The translations under genes were made by a program, and so were the position numbers. From NCBI GenBank assembly GCA_021790955.1, contig JAJYFI010000102.1, forward strand, positions 1-6,445: DNA of 6,445 bases, read 5' to 3'. Origin of the DNA: a bacterium (GTDB lineage Bacteria; Elusimicrobiota; Elusimicrobia; UBA1565; UBA9628). Positions within the stretch are counted from its first letter, which is position 1; every line of letters begins with the position of its first letter. This document shows positions 6,047-6,445 of the stretch, piece after piece. The notes below the pieces were generated by a model. That model searched no databases. It was given only the letters and a program-made list of their open reading frames with translations, and was not told the DNA's origin.

Positions 6047-6445
6047 CTCACGCCTCCCACCGCGGACGCTCCCCGCATATCCGGCTCGTCGAGGTCGGCC
6101 CCCGGGACGGCCTTCAAAACGAAAAAGCGGCCGTTCCCCTTGAAGCGAAGGTCGCCTTCGTCGAGGCCCTCTCGGAGACGGGAGTTCCCGAAATCGAGGC
6201 GGGAGCCTTCGTCTCCGCGAAAGCCGTCCCCCAGATGGCCGATTCCTCCCAGGTTTTCCAGAGGATTAAAAGGCGTCCCGGCGTGATCTACTCGGCGCTG
6301 GTGCCCAACGAACGCGGCCTCGACGAGGCCCTTAAAGCCAAAACCGACAAGATCGCCGTTTTCACGGCCGCTTCGGAAACGTTCAACCGCAAAAACACTA
6401 ACGCCGGGATCAAGGAATCTCTCGATCGATTGAAGCCCGTCGTCT
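6034..6445 (+). CDS. liuE: Hydroxymethylglutaryl-CoA lyase, N-terminal part (cut by window end)
   Basis: HMG-CoA lyase (also named mvaB) splits HMG-CoA into acetoacetate and acetyl-CoA, the last step of leucine breakdown. The 137 visible residues include the HMGL-like TIM-barrel signature LVEVGPRDGLQNEK (R24 and D25 match the catalytic Arg and metal-binding Asp, R41 and D42 in human HMGCL), then E55 in EIEAGAFVSAKAVPQMAD at the same 31-residue spacing as human E72, and later KIAVFTAASETFNRKNTNAG. The C-terminal half, including the expected catalytic Cys loop, lies beyond the window. The start ATG at 6034 overlaps the end of the hydratase gene by 13 bp in another frame, a sign of translational coupling. 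A weak purine stretch (GGAAAG at 6024-6029) could act as the ribosome binding site. Related aldolase-type lyases are possible, but RDGLQNE plus context make HMG-CoA lyase the clear choice. Confidence 0.93.
   Translation, partial: MDQVAHASHRGRSPHIRLVEVGPRDGLQNEKAAVPLEAKVAFVEALSETGVPEIEAGAFVSAKAVPQMADSSQVFQRIKRRPGVIYSALVPNERGLDEALKAKTDKIAVFTAASETFNRKNTNAGIKESLDRLKPVV

Overview
The window is bacterial and protein-dense. From about position 375 to the right end it is one high-GC block (about 65-70% in the stretches counted) with all genes on the + strand. The first ~370 bases differ: GC is about 53% (190 of 360 bases counted), codon choice is different, and the reading frame is on the - strand. 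That piece encodes the N-terminal part of a flagellar filament-cap protein, FliD. It meets the high-GC block inside two incomplete genes: the FliD start is unclear, and the 4-alpha-glucanotransferase on the + strand lacks its first ~70-80 residues. The simplest reading is a chimeric join of two genomes at a few shared bases. A real rearrangement is possible but less likely. I cannot name the organism. The block comes from a high-GC bacterium that stores glycogen and catabolises leucine; the FliD piece may belong to another bacterium.

Layout, left to right: (1) partial fliD, - strand; (2) the junction at about 363-380; (3) one long frame encoding MalQ (GH77 4-alpha-glucanotransferase) fused through a Pro/Ala/Ser-rich linker to GlgB (GH13 glycogen branching enzyme), with both catalytic triads intact; (4) the carboxyltransferase (beta) subunit of a methylcrotonyl-CoA carboxylase-type enzyme, 9 bp downstream; (5) a 66-bp element with perfect 20-bp inverted arms, filling the gap between this gene and the next; (6) a LiuC-type methylglutaconyl-CoA hydratase of the crotonase family; (7) the N-terminal part of hydroxymethylglutaryl-CoA lyase, overlapping gene 6 by 13 bp and cut by the window end.

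Genes 4, 6 and 7 encode three successive steps of leucine/isovalerate breakdown: 3-methylcrotonyl-CoA to 3-methylglutaconyl-CoA to HMG-CoA to acetoacetate plus acetyl-CoA. The biotin carboxylase subunit and isovaleryl-CoA dehydrogenase are not visible and may lie beyond the right edge. The MalQ-GlgB protein would couple glucan chain disproportionation to branch formation. It shares direction and tight spacing with the leucine genes but no obvious pathway.

I see no defence system, CRISPR array, RNA gene or complete mobile element. The items most worth a second look are the MalQ-GlgB fusion, the palindrome inside the leucine operon and the chimeric left end.
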